Positions 6,000-6,033 of a DNA stretch of 6,033 bases are shown in pieces. This stretch comes from Trueperaceae bacterium (GTDB lineage Bacteria; Deinococcota; Deinococci; Deinococcales; Trueperaceae): assembly GCA_007130355.1 (NCBI GenBank), contig SLSQ01000007.1, positions 1-6,033 of the forward strand. The letters run 5' to 3'. Numbering within the stretch: position 1 is the first letter of the stretch; every line of letters starts with the position of its first letter. The notes under the pieces are model-generated. The model saw only the letters and a list, made by a program, of their open reading frames with translations. It was not told where the DNA came from and did no database searches. Made by a program: the position numbers and the translations under genes.

Positions 6000-6033
6000 G
6001 ACCGGGCCGGAGCCAACGCGCTCCGGCCCGGTC
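6000..6033 (+). terminator. Strong hairpin terminator, cut by the window edge
   Basis: The 14-base arm at 6000-6013 (beginning GACCGGGCC) pairs perfectly with 6020-6033 (ending GGCCCGGTC) around the loop CAACGC. It follows the lipoprotein stop by 38 bases, as expected for an intrinsic terminator. The window ends with the stem, so whether a T-run follows cannot be seen. It implies the lipoprotein gene ends its transcription unit here. Confidence 0.82.

Overview
The window is GC-rich bacterial DNA (roughly 70% G+C by eye). It carries three complete protein genes and probably the last codons of a fourth. Taxonomy is uncertain. The high G+C, the weak Shine-Dalgarno signals and the lipoprotein cleavage site followed by CGQ would fit a Deinococcota/Trueperales-like or an actinobacterial-type lineage, but nothing here decides it.

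Layout: 1-36 is a likely C-terminal tail of an upstream + strand gene. 20-120 is a degenerate tandem octamer repeat (ACCGCCGG-like). 163-1392 (+) is a GT4-family glycosyltransferase. 1424-1443 is a GC hairpin between two convergent genes. 1445-3382 (-) is a class II glutamine-dependent asparagine synthase family amidotransferase of the kind common in polysaccharide loci. 3383-3882 is a 500-base divergent intergenic region with an A/T-richer core, palindromes and several overlapping hairpins. 3883-5961 (+) is a large lipoprotein with a DUF1349-like beta-sandwich, a 42-residue Glu-Pro linker and a PL9-like right-handed beta-helix domain. 6000-6033 is a 14-bp perfect hairpin terminator cut by the window edge.

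Functional reading: the glycosyltransferase, the AsnB-like amidotransferase and a surface-anchored pectate-lyase-like enzyme together look like the edge of an exopolysaccharide or capsule locus. The PL9-like domain keeps the residues expected for calcium-dependent uronate cleavage. This suggests, as inference only, a polymer containing galacturonate-type sugars, perhaps partly amidated by the AsnB-like enzyme. The most unexplained DNA is the divergent intergenic region, where mutually exclusive hairpins lie just upstream of the lipoprotein's ribosome binding site, and the octamer array before the glycosyltransferase.
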